The position numbers were made by a program, and so were the translations under genes. From assembly GCA_030386875.1 (NCBI GenBank), contig CM059560.1, positions 46,914,757 to 46,978,756 on the forward strand: a stretch of 64,000 bases of DNA, given 5' to 3'. Positions within the stretch are counted from its first letter, which is position 1, and each line of letters opens with the position of its first letter. The notes beneath the pieces were generated by a model that did not search any database, was not told where the DNA came from, and saw only the letters and a list, made by a program, of their open reading frames with translations. Below are positions 21,831 to 37,023 of the stretch, in pieces. The DNA is from Morinoia aosen. Lineage: Eukaryota; Arthropoda; Malacostraca; Amphipoda; Talitridae.

Positions 21831-22499
21831 GGTATCTCTAGAACGTACAGAGAAGTACAGGAGGTATCTCTAGAACGTACAAAGGAGTACAGGAGGTATC
21901 TCTAGAACGTACAGAGGAGTACAGGAGGTACCTCTACAGCGCACAAAGGAGTACAGGAGGAATCTCTAGAACGTACAAAGGAGTACACGAGGTATCTCTA
22001 CAGCGTACAAAGGAGTACAGGAGGTATCTCTAGAACGTACAGAGGAGTACAGGAGGTATCTCTAGAACGTACAAAGGAGTTCACCAGGTATCTCTACAGC
22101 GTACAAAGGAGTACAGGAGGTATCTCTAGAACGTACAGAGGAGTACAGGAGGTATCTCTACAGCGCACAAAGGAGTACAGGAGGTATCTCTACAGCGCAC
22201 AAAGGAGTATAGGAGGTATCTCTAGAACGTACAAAGGAGTACACGAGGTATCTCTACAGCGTACAAAGGAGTACAGGAGGTATCTCTAGAACGTACAGAG
22301 GAGTACAGGAGGTATCTCTAGAACGTAAAAAGGAGTACAGGAGGTATCTCTAGAACGTACAAAGGAGTACAGGAGGTATCTCTAGAACGTACAAAGGAGT
22401 ACAGGAGGTATCTCTAGAACGTACAAAGGAGTACAGGAGGTATCTCTACAGCGCACAAAGGAGTAGAGGATGTATCTCTACAGCGCACAAAGGAGTACA
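21831..22499. repeat. Satellite, transition between unit L fragment and 6,048-bp unit
   Basis: These are ordinary class A and B monomers with the CACGAGG and GGTACC variants. The stretch resembles parts of 10.7-11.6 kb (GGAGGAATCTC, GTTCACCAGG, GTAAAAAGG). No gene is seen. Confidence 0.6.
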
Positions 22500-25400
22500 G
22501 GAGGTATCTCTAGAACGTACAAAGGAGTACACGAGGTATCTCTACAGCGTACAAAGGAGTACAGGAATTATCTCTAGAACGTACAGAGGAGTACAGGAGG
22601 TATCTCTACAGCGTACAAATGAGTACAGGAGTTATCTCTAGAACGTACAAAGGAGTACACGAGGTATCTCTACGGCGTACAAAGGAGTACAGGAGGTATC
22701 TCTAGAACGTACAGAGGAGTACAGGAGGTATCTCTAAAACGTACAAAGGAGTACAGGAGGTATCTCTAGAACGTACAGAGGAGTACAGGAGGAACCTCTA
22801 CAGCGCAAAAAGGAGTACAGGAGGTATCTCTAGAACGTACAAAGGAGTACACGTGGTATCTCTACAGCGTACAAAGGAGTACAGGAGGTATCTCTAGAAC
22901 GTACAGAGGAGTACAGGAGGTATCTTTAGAACGTACAAAGGAGTAAAGGAGGTATCTCTAGAACGTACAAAGGAGTACAGAAGGTATCTCTAGAACGTAC
23001 AAAGGAGTACAGGAGGTATCTCTAAAACGTAGAAAGGAGTACAGGAGGTATCTCTAGAACGTACAAAGGAGTTCAGGAGGTATCTCTACAGCGCATAAAG
23101 GAGTACAGGAGGTATCTCTACAGCGCACAAAGGAGTACAGGAGGTATCTCTAGAACGTACAAAGGAGTACACGAGGTATCTCTACAGCGTACAAAGGAGT
23201 AAAGGAGGTATCTCTAGAACGTACAGAGGAGTACAGGAGGTATCTCTAGAACGTACAAAGGAGTACAGGAGGTATCTCTAGAACGTACAGAGGAGTACAG
23301 GAGGTACCTCTACAGCGCACAAAGGAGTACAGGAGGTATCTCTAGAACGTTCAAAGGAGTACACGAGGTTTCTCTACAGCGTACAAAGGAGTACAGGAGG
23401 TATCTCTAGAACGTACAGAGGAGTACAGGAGGTATCTCTAGAACGTACAAAGGAGTACACGAGGTATCTCTACAGCGTACAAAGGAGTACAGGAGGTATC
23501 TCTAGAACGTGCAGAGGAGTACAGGAGGTATCTCTAGAACGTACAAAGGAGAACAGGAGGTGTCTCTAGAACGTACAAAGGAGTACAGGAGGTACCTCTA
23601 CAGCGTACTAAGGAGTACAGGAGGTATCTCTACAGCGTACAAATGAGTACAGGAGGTATCTCTAGAACGTTCAAAGGAGTACAGGAGGTATCTCTACAGC
23701 GTACAAAGAAGTACAGGAGGTTTCTCTACAGCGTACAAAGGAGTACAGGAGGTATCTCTAGAACGTACAAAGGAGTACAGGAGGTATCTCTACAGCGCAC
23801 AAAGGGGTACAGGAGGTATCTCTACAGCGCACAAAGGAGTACAGGAGGTATCTCTACAGCGCACAAAGGAGTACACGAGGTATCTCTACAGCGTACAAAG
23901 GAGTACAGGAGGTATCTCTAGAACGTACAGAGGAGTACAGGAGGTATCTCTAGAACGTACAAAGGAGTACAGGAGGTATCTCTAGAACGTACAGAGGAGT
24001 AGAGGAGGTACCTCTAAAGCGCACAAAGGAGTACAGGAGGTATCTCTAGAATGTACAGAGGAGTACAGGAGGTATCTCTAGAACGTACAAAGGAGTACAC
24101 GAGGTATCTCTACAGAGTACAAAAGAGTACAGGAGGTATCTCTAGAACGTACAGAGGAGTACAGGAGGTATCTCTAGAACGTACAAAGGAGTACAGGAGG
24201 TATCTCTAGAACGTACAGAGGAGTACAGGAGGTACCTCTACAGCGTACAAAGGAGTACAGGAGGCATCTCTAGAACGTACAAAGGAGTACAGGAGGTATC
24301 TCTAGAACGTACAGAGAAGTACAGGAGGAACCTCTACAGCGCAAAAAGAAGTACAGGAGGTATCTCTAGAACGTACAAAGGAGTACACGTGGTATCTCTA
24401 CAGCGTACAAAGGAGTACAGGAGGTATCTCTAGAACGTACAGAGGAGTACAGGAGGTATCTTTAGAACGTACAAAGGAGTACAGGAGGTATCTCTAGAAC
24501 GTACAAAGGAGTACAGGAGGTATCTCTAGAACGTACAAAGGAGTACAGGAGGTATCTCTACAGCGCACAAAGGAGTACAGGAGGTATCTCTACAGCGCAC
24601 TAAGGAGTACAGGAGGTATCTCTAGAACGTACAAAGGAGTACACGAGGTATCTTTACAGCGTACAAAGGAGTACAGGAGGTATCTCTAGAACGTACAGAG
24701 GAGTACAGGAGGTATCTCTAGAACGTACAAAGGAGTACAGGAGGTATCTCTAGAACGTACAGAGGAGTACAGGAGGTACCTCCACAGCGCACAAAGGAGT
24801 ACAGGAGGAATCTCTAGAACGTACAAAGGAGTACACGAGGTATCTCTACAGCGTACAAAGGAGTACAGGAGGTATCTCTAGAACGTACAGAGGAGTACAG
24901 AAGGTATCTCTAGAACGTAAAAAGGAGTACAGGAGGTATCTCTAGAACGTACAAAGGAGTACAGGAGGTATCTCTAGAACGTACAAAGGAGTACAGGAGG
25001 TATCTCTAGAACGTACAAAGGAGTACAGGAGGTATCTCTACAGCGCACAAAGGAGTAGAGGATGTATCTCTACAGCGCACAAAGGAGTACAGGAGGTATC
25101 TCTAGAACGTACAAAGGAGTACACGAGGTATCTCTACAGCGTACAAAGGAGTACAGGAATTATCTCTAGAACGTACAGAGGAGTACAGGAGGTATCTCTA
25201 CAGCGTACAAATGAGTACAGGAGTTATCTCTAGAACGTACAAAGGAGTACACGAGGTATCTCTACGGCGTACAAAGGAGTACAGGAGGTATCTCTAGAAC
25301 GTACAGAGGAGTACAGGAGGTATCTCTAGAACGTACAAAGGAGTACAGGAGGTATCTCTAGAACGTACAGAGGAGTACAGGAGGAACCTCTACAGCGCAA

Positions 25401-28400
25401 AAAGGAGTACAGGAGGTATCTCTAGAACGTACAAAGGAGAACAGGAGGTGTCTCTAGAACGTACAAAGGAGTACAGGAGGTACCTCTACAGCGTACTAAG
25501 GAGTACAGGAGGTATCTCTACAGGGTACAAATGAGTACAGGAGGTATCTCTAGAACGTTCAAAGGAGTACAGGAGGTATCTCTACAGCGTACAAAGGAGT
25601 ACAGGAGGTTTCTCTACAGCGTACAAAGGAGTACAGGAGGTATCTCTAGAACGTACAAAGGAGTACAGGAGGTATCTCTACAGCGCACAAAGGGGTACAG
25701 GAGGTATCTCTACAGCGCACAAAGGAGTACAGGAGGTATCTCTACAGCGCACAAAGGAGTACACGAGGTATCTCTACAGCGTACAAAGGAGTACAGGAGG
25801 TATCTCTAGAACGTACAGAGGAGTACAGGAGGTATCTCTAGAACGTACAAAGGAGTACAGGAGGTATCTCTAGAACGTACAGAGGAGTACAGGAGGTACC
25901 TCTACAGCGCACAAAGGAGTACAGGAGGTATCTCTAGAATGTACAGAGGAGTACAGGAGGTATCTCTAGAACGTACAAAGGAGTACACGAGGTATCTCTA
26001 CAGAGTACAAAAGAGTACAGGAGGTATCTCTAGAACGTACAGAGGAGTACAGGAGGTATCTCTGGAACGTACAAAGGAGTACAGGAGGTATCTCTAGAAC
26101 GTACAGAGGAGTACAGGAGGTACCTCTACAGCGTACAAAGGAGTACAGGAGGTATCTCTACAGCGGACAAATGAGTACAGGAGGTATTTCTAGAGTGTTC
26201 AAAGGAGTACAGGAGGTATCTTTACAGCGTACAAAGGAGTACAGGAGGTATCTCTACAGCGAACAAAGGAGTCCAGGAGGTATCTCTAGAACGTACAATG
26301 AAGTAAAGGAGGTATCTCTACAGCGCACAAAGGAGTACATGAGGTATCTCTACAGCGCACAAAGGAGTACAGGAGGTATCTCTACAGCGCACAAAGGAGT
26401 ACACGAGGTATCTCTACAGCGTACAAAGGAGTACAGGAGGTATCTCTAGAACGTACAGAGGAGTACAGGAGGTATCTCTAGAACGTACAAAGGAGTACAG
26501 GAGGTATCTCTAGAACGTACAGAAGAGTACAGGAGGTACCTCTACAGCGCACAAAGGAGTACAGGAGGTATCTCTAGAACGTACAAAGGAGTACACGAGG
26601 TATCTCTACAGCGTACAAAGGAGTACAGGAGGTACCTCTAGAACGTACAGAGGAGTACAGGAGGTATCTCTAGAACGTACAAAGGAGTACACGAGGTATC
26701 TCTACAGCGTACAAAGGAGTACAGGAGGTTTCTCTAGAACGTACAGAGGAGTACAGGAGGTATCTCTACAGCGTACAAAGGAATACAGAATGTATCTCTA
26801 GAACGTACAAAGGAGTACAGGAGGTATCTCTACAGCGTTCAAAGGAGTACAGGAGGTATCTCTACAGCGTACAAAGGAGTACAGGAGGTATCTCTAGAAC
26901 ATACAAAGGAGTAGAGGAGGTATCTCTACAGCGCACAAAGGAGTACAGGAGGTATTTCTACAGCGTACAAAGGAGTACAGGAGGTATCTCTACAGCGTAC
27001 AAAGGAGTTCAGGAGGTATCTCTAGAACGTACAAAGGAGTACAGGAGGTATCTCTACAGCGCACAAAGGAGTACAGGAAGTATCTCTACAGCACACAAAG
27101 GAGTACACGAGGTATCTCTACAGCGTACAAAGGAGTACAGGAGGTATCTCTAGAACGTACAGAGGAGTACAGGAGGTATCTCTAGAACGTACAAAGGAGT
27201 ACAGGAGGTATCTCTAGAACGTACAGAGGAGTACAGGAGGTACCTCAACAGCGCACAAAGGAGTACAGGAGGTATCTCTAGAACGTACAAAGGAGTACAG
27301 GAGGTATCTCTACAGCGTTCAAAGGTGTACAGGAGGTATCTCTACAGCGTACAAAGGAGTACAGGAGGTATCTCTAGAACATACAAAGGAGTAGAGGAGG
27401 TATCTCTACAGCGCACAAAGGAGTACAGGAGGTATTTCTACAGCGTACAAAGGAGTACAGGAGGTATCTCTACAGCGTACAAAGGAGTTCAGGAGGTATC
27501 TCTAGAACGTACAAAGGAGTACAGGAGGTATCTCTACAGCGCACAAAGGAGTACAGGAAGTATCTCTACAGCACACAAAGGAGTACATGAGGTATCTCTA
27601 CAGCGTACAAAGGAGTACAGGAGGTATCTCTAGAACGTACAGAGGAGTACAGGAGGTATCTCTAGAACGTACAAAGGAGTACAGGAGGTATCTCTAGAAC
27701 GTACAGAGGAGTACAGGAGGTACCTCAACAGCGCACAAAGGAGTACAGGAGGTATCTCTAGAACGTACAAAGGAGTACACGAGGTATCTCTACAGCGTAC
27801 AAAGGAGTACAGGAGGTATCTCTAGAACGTACAGAGGAGTACAGGAGGTATCTCTAGAACGTACAAAGGAGTACACGAGGTATCTCTACAGCGTACAAAG
27901 GAGTACAGGAGGTATCTCTGGAACGTACAAAGGAGAACAGGAGGTATCTCTAGAACGTACAAAGGAGTACAGGAGGTATCTCCAGAACGTACAAAGGAGT
28001 ACAGGAGGTATCTCTACAGCGCACAAAGGAGTACAGGAGTTATCTCTACAGCACACAAAGGAGTACAGGAGGTATCTCTAGAACGTACAAAGGAGTACAC
28101 GAGGTATCTTTACAGCGTACAAAGGAGTACAGGAGGTATCTCTAGAACGTACAGAGAAGTACAGGAGGTATCTCTAGAACGTACAAAGGAGTACAGGAGG
28201 TATCTCTAGAACGTACAGAGGAGTACAGGAGGTACCTCTACAGCGCCCAAAGGAGTACAGGAGGTATCTCTAGAACGTACAAAGGAGTACACGAGGTATC
28301 TCTACAGCGTACAAAGGAGTACAGGAGGTATCTCTAGAACGTACAGAGGAGTACAGGAGGTATCTCTAGAACGTACAAAGGAGTTCACGAGGTATCTCTA

Positions 28401-28547
28401 CAGCGTACAAAGGAGTATAGGAGGTATCTCTAGAACGTACAGAGGAGTACAGGAGGTATCTCTACCGCGCACAAAGGAGTACAAGAGGTATCTCTACAGC
28501 GCACAAAGGAGTATAGGAGGTATCTCTAGAACGTACGAAGGAGTACA
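22500..28547. repeat. Higher-order repeat unit R, copy 1 (6,048 bp, 189 monomers)
   Basis: Marker variants recur exactly 6,048 bp later. Examples are ACAGGAATTATC at 22561 and 28609, the GAACGTTC-containing stretch at 23.65 and 29.70 kb, and TAGAGTGTTC at 26.19 and 32.24 kb. 6,048 is 189 x 32. Boundaries are accurate to a few tens of bases. A 480-bp (15-monomer) tandem duplication lies inside at about 26.8-27.76 kb, marked by GAACATACAAAGGAGTAGAGG at 26898 and 27378. Confidence 0.88.
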
Positions 28548-31500
28548 CGAGGTATCTCTACAGCGTACAAAGGAGTACACGAGGTATCTCTACAGCGTAC
28601 AAAGGAGTACAGGAATTATCTCTAGAACGTACAGAGGAGTACAGGAGGTATCTCTACAGCGTACAAATGAGTACAGGAGTTATCTCTAGAACGTACAAAG
28701 GAGTACACGAGGTATCTCTACGGCGTACAAAGGAGTACAGGAGGTATCTCTAGAACGTACAGAGGAGTACAGGAGGTATCTCTAAAACGTACAAAGGAGT
28801 ACAGGAGGTATCTCTAGAACGTACAGAGGAGTACAGGAGGAACCTCTACAGCGCAAAAAGGAGTACAGGAGGTATCTCTAGAACGTACAAAGGAGTACAC
28901 GTGGTATCTCTACAGCGTACAAAGGAGTACAGGAGGTATCTCTAGAACGTACAGAGGAGTACAGGAGGTATCTTTAGAACGTACAAAGGAGTAAAGGAGG
29001 TATCTCTAGAACGTACAAAGGAGTACAGAAGGTATCTCTAGAACGTACAAAGGAGTACAGGAGGTATCTCTAAAACGTAGAAAGGAGTACAGGAGGTATC
29101 TCTAGAACGTACAAAGGAGTTCAGGAGGTATCTCTACAGCGCATAAAGGAGTACAGGAGGTATCTCTACAGCGCACAAAGGAGTACAGGAGGTATCTCTA
29201 GAACGTACAAAGGAGTACACGAGGTATCTCTACAGCGTACAAAGGAGTAAAGGAGGTATCTCTAGAACGTACAGAGGAGTACAGGAGGTATCTCTAGAAC
29301 GTACAAAGGAGTACAGGAGGTATCTCTAGAACGTACAGAGGAGTACAGGAGGTACCTCTACAGCGCACAAAGGAGTACAGGAGGTATCTCTAGAACGTTC
29401 AAAGGAGTACACGAGGTTTCTCTACAGCGTACAAAGGAGTACAGGAGGTATCTCTAGAACGTACAGAGGAGTACAGGAGGTATCTCTAGAACGTACAAAG
29501 GAGTACACGAGGTATCTCTACAGCGTACAAAGGAGTACAGGAGGTATCTCTAGAACGTGCAGAGGAGTACAGGAGGTATCTCTAGAACGTACAAAGGAGA
29601 ACAGGAGGTGTCTCTAGAACGTACAAAGGAGTACAGGAGGTACCTCTACAGCGTACTAAGGAGTACAGGAGGTATCTCTACAGCGTACAAATGAGTACAG
29701 GAGGTATCTCTAGAACGTTCAAAGGAGTACAGGAGGTATCTCTACAGCGTACAAAGAAGTACAGGAGGTTTCTCTACAGCGTACAAAGGAGTACAGGAGG
29801 TATCTCTAGAACGTACAAAGGAGTTCAGGAGGTATCTCTACAGCGCACAAAGGGGTACAGGAGGTATCTCTACAGCGCACAAAGGAGTACAGGAGGTATC
29901 TCTACAGCGCACAAAGGAGTACACGAGGTATCTCTACAGCGTACAAAGGAGTACAGGAGGTATCTCTAGAACGTACAGAGGAGTACAGGAGGTATCTCTA
30001 GAACGTACAAAGGAGTACAGGAGGTATCTCTAGAACGTACAGAGGAGTACAGGAGGTACCTCTAAAGCGCACAAAGGAGTACAGGAGGTATCTCTAGAAT
30101 GTACAGAGGAGTACAGGAGGTATCTCTAGAACGTACAAAGGAGTACACGAGGTATCTCTACAGAGTACAAAAGAGTACAGGAGGTATCTCTAGAACGTAC
30201 AGAGGAGTACAGGAGGTATCTCTAGAACGTACAAAGGAGTACAGGAGGTATCTCTAGAACGTACAGAGGAGTACAGGAGGTACCTCTACAGCGTACAAAG
30301 GAGTACAGGAGGCATCTCTAGAACGTACAAAGGAGTACAGGAGGTATCTCTAGAACGTACAGAGAAGTACAGGAGGAACCTCTACAGCGCAAAAAGAAGT
30401 ACAGGAGGTATCTCTAGAACGTACAAAGGAGTACACGTGGTATCTCTACAGCGTACAAAGGAGTACAGGAGGTATCTCTAGAACGTACAGAGGAGTACAG
30501 GAGGTATCTTTAGAACGTACAAAGGAGTACAGGAGGTATCTCTAGAACGTACAAAGGAGTACAGGAGGTATCTCTAGAACGTACAAAGGAGTACAGGAGG
30601 TATCTCTACAGCGCACAAAGGAGTACAGGAGGTATCTCTACAGCGCACAAAGGAGTACAGGAGGTATCTCTAGAACGTACAAAGGAGTACACGAGGTATC
30701 TTTACAGCGTACAAAGGAGTACAGGAGGTATCTCTAGAACGTACAGAGGAGTACAGGAGGTATCTCTAGAACGTACAAAGGAGTACAGGAGGTATCTCTA
30801 GAACGTACAGAGGAGTACAGGAGGTACCTCCACAGCGCACAAAGGAGTACAGGAGGAATCTCTAGAACGTACAAAGGAGTACACGAGGTATCTCTACAGC
30901 GTACAAAGGAGTACAGGAGGTATCTCTAGAACTTACAGAGGAGTACAGAAGGTATCTCTAGAACGTAAAAAGGAGTACAGGAGGTATCTCTAGAACGTAC
31001 AAAGGAGTACAGGAGGTATCTCTAGAACGTACAAAGGAGTACAGGAGGTATCTCTAGAACGTACAAAGGAGTACAGGAGGTATCTCTACAGCGCACAAAG
31101 GAGTAGAGGATGTATCTCTACAGCGCACAAAGGAGTACAGGAGGTATCTCTAGAACGTACAAAGGAGTACACGAGGTATCTCTACAGCGTACAAAGGAGT
31201 ACAGGAATTATCTCTAGAACGTACAGAGGAGTACAGGAGGTATCTCTACAGCGTACAAATGAGTACAGGAGTTATCTCTAGAACGTACAAAGGAGTACAC
31301 GAGGTATCTCTACGGCGTACAAAGGAGTACAGGAGGTATCTCTAGAACGTACAGAGGAGTACAGGAGGTATCTCTAGAACGTACAAAGGAGTACAGGAGG
31401 TATCTCTAGAACGTACAGAGGAGTACAGGAGGAACCTCTACAGCGCAAAAAGGAGTACAGGAGGTATCTCTAGAACGTACAAAGGAGAACAGGAGGTGTC

Positions 31501-34500
31501 TCTAGAACGTACAAAGGAGTACAGGAGGTACCTCTACAGCGTACTAAGGAGTACAGGAGGTATCTCTACAGGGTACAAATGAGTACAGGAGGTATCTCTA
31601 GAACGTTCAAAGGAGTACAGGAGGTATCTCTACAGCGTACAAAGGAGTACAGGAGGTTTCTCTACAGCGTACAAAGGAGTACAGGAGGTATCTCTAGAAC
31701 GTACAAAGGAGTACAGGAGGTATCTCTACAGCGCACAAAGGGGTACAGGAGGTATCTCTACAGCGCACAAAGGAGTACAGGAGGTATCTCTACAGCGCAC
31801 AAAGGAGTACACGAGGTATCTCTACAGCGTACAAAGGAGTACAGGAGGTATCTCTAGAACGTACAGAGGAGTACAGGAGGTATCTCTAGAACGTACAAAG
31901 GAGTACAGGAGGTATCTCTAGAACGTACAGAGGAGTACAGGAGGTACCTCTACAGCGCACAAAGGAGTACAGGAGGTATCTCTAGAATGTACAGAGGAGT
32001 ACAGGAGGTATCTCTAGAACGTACAAAGGAGTACACGAGGTATCTCTACAGAGTACAAAAGAGTACAGGAGGTATCTCTAGAACGTACAGAGGAGTACAG
32101 GAGGTATCTCTGGAACGTACAAAGGAGTACAGGAGGTATCTCTAGAACGTACAGAGGAGTACAGGAGGTACCTCTACAGCGTACAAAGGAGTACAGGAGG
32201 TATCTCTACAGCGTACAAATGAGTACAGGAGGTATTTCTAGAGTGTTCAAAGGAGTACAGGAGGTATCTTTACAGCGTACAAAGGAGTACAGGAGGTATC
32301 TCTACAGCGAACAAAGGAGTCCAGGAGGTATCTCTAGAACGTACAAAGAAGTAAAGGAGGTATCTCTACAGCGCACAAAGGAGTACATGAGGTATCTCTA
32401 CAGCGCACAAAGGAGTACAGGAGGTATCTCTACAGCGCACAAAGGAGTACACGAGGTATCTCTACAGCGTACAAAGGAGTACAGGAGGTATCTCTAGAAC
32501 GTACAGAGGAGTACAGGAGGTATCTCTAGAACGTACAAAGGAGTACAGGAGGTATCTCTAGAACGTACAGAAGAGTACAGGAGGTACCTCTACAGCGCAC
32601 AAAGGAGTACAGGAGGTATCTCTAGAACGTACAAAGGAGTACACGAGGTATCTCTACAGCGTACAAAGGAGTACAGGAGGTACCTCTAGAACGTACAGAG
32701 GAGTACAGGAGGTATCTCTAGAACGTACAAAGGAGTACACGAGGTATCTCTACAGCGTACAAAGGAGTACAGGAGGTTTCTCTAGAACGTACAGAGGAGT
32801 ACAGGAGGTATCTCTACAGCGTACAAAGGAATACAGAATGTATCTCTAGAACGTACAAAGGAGTACAGGAGGTATCTCTACAGCGTTCAAAAGAGTACAG
32901 GAGGTATCTCTACAGCGTACAAAGGAGTACAGGAGGTATCTCTAGAACATACAAAGGAGTAGAGGAGGTATCTCTACAGCGCACAAAGGAGTACAGGAGG
33001 TATTTCTACAGCGTACAAAGGAGTACAGGAGGTATCTCTACAGCGTACAAAGGAGTTCAGGAGGTATCTCTAGAACGTACAAAGGAGTACAGGAGGTATC
33101 TCTACAGCGCACAAAGGAGTACAGGAAGTATCTCTACAGCACACAAAGGAGTACACGAGGTATCTCTACAGCGTACAAAGGAGTACAGGAGGTATCTCTA
33201 GAACGTACAGAGGAGTACAGGAGGTATCTCTAGAACGTACAAAGGAGTACAGGAGGTATCTCTAGAACGTACAGAGGAGTACAGGAGGTACCTCAACAGC
33301 GCACAAAGGAGTACAGGAGGTATCTCTAGAACGTACAAAGGAGAACAGGAGGTATCTCTACAGCGTTCAAAGGTGTACAGGAGGTATCTCTACAGCGTAC
33401 AAAGGAGTACAGGAGGTATCTCTAGAACATACAAAGGAGTAGAGGAGGTATCTCTACAGCGCACAAAGGAGTACAGGAGGTATTTCTACAGCGTACAAAG
33501 GAGTACAGGAGGTATCTCTACAGCGTACAAAGGAGTTCAGGAGGTATCTCTAGAACGTACAAAGGAGTACAGGAGGTATCTCTACAGCGCACAAAGGAGT
33601 ACAGGAAGTATCTCTACAGCACACAAAGGAGTACATGAGGTATCTCTACAGCGTACAAAGGAGTACAGAAGGTATCTCTAGAACGTACAGAGGAGTACAG
33701 GAGGTATCTCTAGAACGTACAAAGGAGTACAGGAGGTATCTCTAGAACGTACAGAGGAGTACAGGAGGTACCTCAACAGCGCACAAAGGAGTACAGGAGG
33801 TATCTCTAGAACGTACAAAGGAGTACACGAGGTATCTCTACAGCGTAAAAAGGAGTACAGGAGGTATCTCTAGAACGTACAGAGGAGTACAGGAGGTATC
33901 TCTAGAACGTACAAAGGAGTACACGAGGTATCTCTACAGCGTACAAAGGAGTACAGGAGGTATCTCTGGAACGTACAAAGGAGAACAGGAGGTATCTCTA
34001 GAACGTACAAAGGAGTACAGGAGGTATCTCCAGAACGTACAAAGGAGTACAGGAGGTATCTCTACAGCGCACAAAGGAGTACAGGAGTTATCTCTACAGC
34101 ACACAAAGGAGTACAGGAGGTATCTCTAGAACGTACAAAGGAGTACACGAGGTATCTTTACAGCGTACAAAGGAGTACAGGAGGTATCTCTAGAACGTAC
34201 AGAGAAGTACAGGAGGTATCTCTAGAACGTACAAAGGAGTACAGGAGGTATCTCTAGAACGTACAGAGGAGTACAGGAGGTACCTCTACAGCGCCCAAAG
34301 GAGTACAGGAGGTATCTCTAGAACGTACAAAGGAGTACACGAGGTATCTCTACAGCGTACAAAGGAGTACAGGAGGTATCTCTAGAACGTACAGAGGAGT
34401 ACAGGAGGTATCTCTAGAACGTACAAAGGAGTTCACGAGGTATCTCTACAGCGTACAAAGGAGTATAGGAGGTATCTCTAGAACGTACAGAGGAGTACAG

Positions 34501-34595
34501 GAGGTATCTCTACCGCGCACAAAGGAGTACAAGAGGTATCTCTACAGCGCACAAAGGAGTATAGGAGGTATCTCTAGAACGTACGAAGGAGTACA
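28548..34595. repeat. Higher-order repeat unit R, copy 2
   Basis: This is the second tandem copy of the 6,048-bp block, differing at only scattered single bases that I saw (for example TACAGCGGACAAATG near 26161 against TACAGCGTACAAATG near 32209). The 480-bp internal duplication is present in this copy too, so it predates the block duplication. Confidence 0.88.
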
Positions 34596-35265
34596 GGAGG
34601 TATCTCTACAGCGTACAAAGGAGTACAGGAGGTATCTCTAGAACGTACAGAGGAGAACAGGAGGTATCTCTAGAACGTACAAAGGAGTACAGGAGGTATC
34701 TCTAGAACGTACAAAGGAGTACAGGAGGTATCTCTAGAACGTACAAAGAAGTACACGAGGTATCTCTAGAACGTACAAAGGAGTACAGGAGGTATCTCTA
34801 CAGCGCACAAAGGAGTAGAGGAGGTATCTCTACAGCGCACAAAGGAGTACAGGAGGTATCTCTAGAACGTACAAAGAAGTACACGAGGTATCTCTACAGC
34901 GTACGAAGGAGTACAGGAGGTATCTCTAGAACGTACAGAGGAGTACAGGAGGTATCTCTAGAACGTACAAAGGAGTACAGGAGGTATCTCTAGAACGTAC
35001 AGAGGAGTACAGGAGGTACCTCTACAGCGCACAAAGAAGTACAGGAGATATCTCTAGAACGTACAAAGGAGTACACGAGGTATCTCTACAGCGTACAAAG
35101 GAGTACAGGAGGTATCTCTAGAACGTACAGAGGAGTACAGGAGGTATCTCTAGAACGTACAAAGGAGTACACGAGGTATCTCTACAGCGTACAAAGGAGT
35201 ACAGGAGGTATCTCTAGAACGTACAGAGGAGTACAGGAGTTATCTCTACAGCGCACAAAGGAGTA
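34596..35265. repeat. Satellite, spacer before the 1,760-bp pair
   Basis: Class A and B monomers with GTACGAAGG and AGAAGTACACGAGG variants. The same stretch recurs at an offset of 9,120 bp (43.7-44.4 kb). No gene is seen. Confidence 0.7.
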
Positions 35266-37023
35266 CAGGAGGTATCTCTACAGCGCACAAAGGAGTACAG
35301 GGGGTATCTCTAGAACGTACAAAGGAGTACACGAGGTATCTCTACAGCGTACAAAGGAGAACAGGAGGTATCTCTAGAACGTACAGAGGAGTACAGGAGG
35401 TATCTCTAGAACGTACAAAGGAGTACAGGAGGTATCTCTAAAACGTACAGAGGAGTACAGGAGGTACCTCTACAGCGCACAAAGGAGTACAGGAGGTATC
35501 CCTAGAACATACAAATTAGTACACGAGGTATCTCTACAGCGTACAAAAGAGTACAGGAGGTATCTCTAGAACGTACAGAGGAGTACAGGAGGTACCTCTA
35601 GAACGTACAAAGGAGTACAGGAGGTATCTCTAGAACGTACAAAGGAGTACAGGAGGTATCTCTAGAACGTACAAAGGAGTACAGGAGGTATCTCTAGAAC
35701 GTACAAAGGAGTACAGGAGGTATCTCTACAGCGCACAAAGGGGTACAGGAGGTATCTCTACAGCGCACAAAGAAGTACAGGAGGTATCTCTACTGCGCAC
35801 AAAGGAGTACACGAGGTATCTCTACAGCGTACAAAGGAGTACAGGAGGTATCTCTAGAACGTACAGAGGAGTACAGGAGGTATCTCTAGAACGTACAAAG
35901 GAGTACAGGAGGTATCTCTAGAACGTACAGAGGAGTACAGGAGGTACCTCTACAGCGCACAAAGAAGTACAGGAGGTATCTCTAGAATGTACAGAGGAGT
36001 ACAGGAGGTATCTCTAGAACGTACAAAGGAGTACACGAGGTATCTCTACAGAGTACAAAAGAGTACAGGAGGTATCTCTAGAACGTACAGAGGAGTACAG
36101 GAGGTATCTCTAGAACGTACAAAGGAGAACAGGAGGTATCTCTAGAACGTACAGAGGAGTACAGGAGGTACCTCTACAGCGTACAAAGGAGTACAGGAGG
36201 TATCTCTACAGCGTACAAATGAGTACAGGAGGTATTTCTAGAACGATCAAAGGAGTACAGGAGGTATCTTTACAGCGTACAAAGGAGTACAGGAGGTATC
36301 TCTACAGCGAACAAAGGAGTCCAGGAGGTATCTCTAGAACGTACAAAGGAGTACAGGAGGTATCTCTACAGCGCACAAAGGAGTACATGAGGTATCTCTA
36401 CAGCGCACAAAGGAGTACAGGAGGTATCTCTACAGCGCACAAAGGAGTACACGAGGTATCTCTACAGCGTACAAAGGAGTACAGGAGGTATCTCTAGAAC
36501 GTACAGAGGAGTACAGGAGGTATCTCTAGAACGTACAAAGGAGTGCAGGAGGTATCTCTAGAACGTACAGAAGAGTACAGGAGGTACCTCTACAGCGCAC
36601 AGAGGAGTACAGGAGGTATCTCTAGAACGTACAAAGGAGTACACGAGGTATCTCTACAGCGTACAAAGGAGTAAAGGAGGTATCTCTAGAACGTACAGAG
36701 GAGTACAGGAGGTATCTCTAGAACGTACAAAGGAGTACAGGAGGTATCTCTAGAACGTACAGAGGAGTACAGGAGGTACCTCTACAGCGCACAAAGGAGT
36801 ACAGGAGGTATCTCTAGAACGTTCAAAGGAGTACACGAGGTTTCTCTACAGCGTACAAAGGAGTACAGGAGGTATCTCTAGAACGTACAGAGGAGTACAG
36901 GAGGTATCTCTAGAACGTACAAAGGAGTACACGAGGTATCTCTACAGCGTACAAAGGAGTACAGGAGGTATCTCTAGAACGTGCAGAGGAGTACAGGAGG
37001 TATCTCTAGAACGTACAAAGGAG
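35266..37023. repeat. 1,760-bp duplication, copy 1 (55 monomers)
   Basis: Markers ACAGGGGGTATC (35298 and 37058), ACAAATTAGTACACG, TACTGCGCAC and GAACGATCAAAGG recur at 1,760 bp, which is 55 x 32. The copies look nearly identical, so the duplication is recent. Confidence 0.88.
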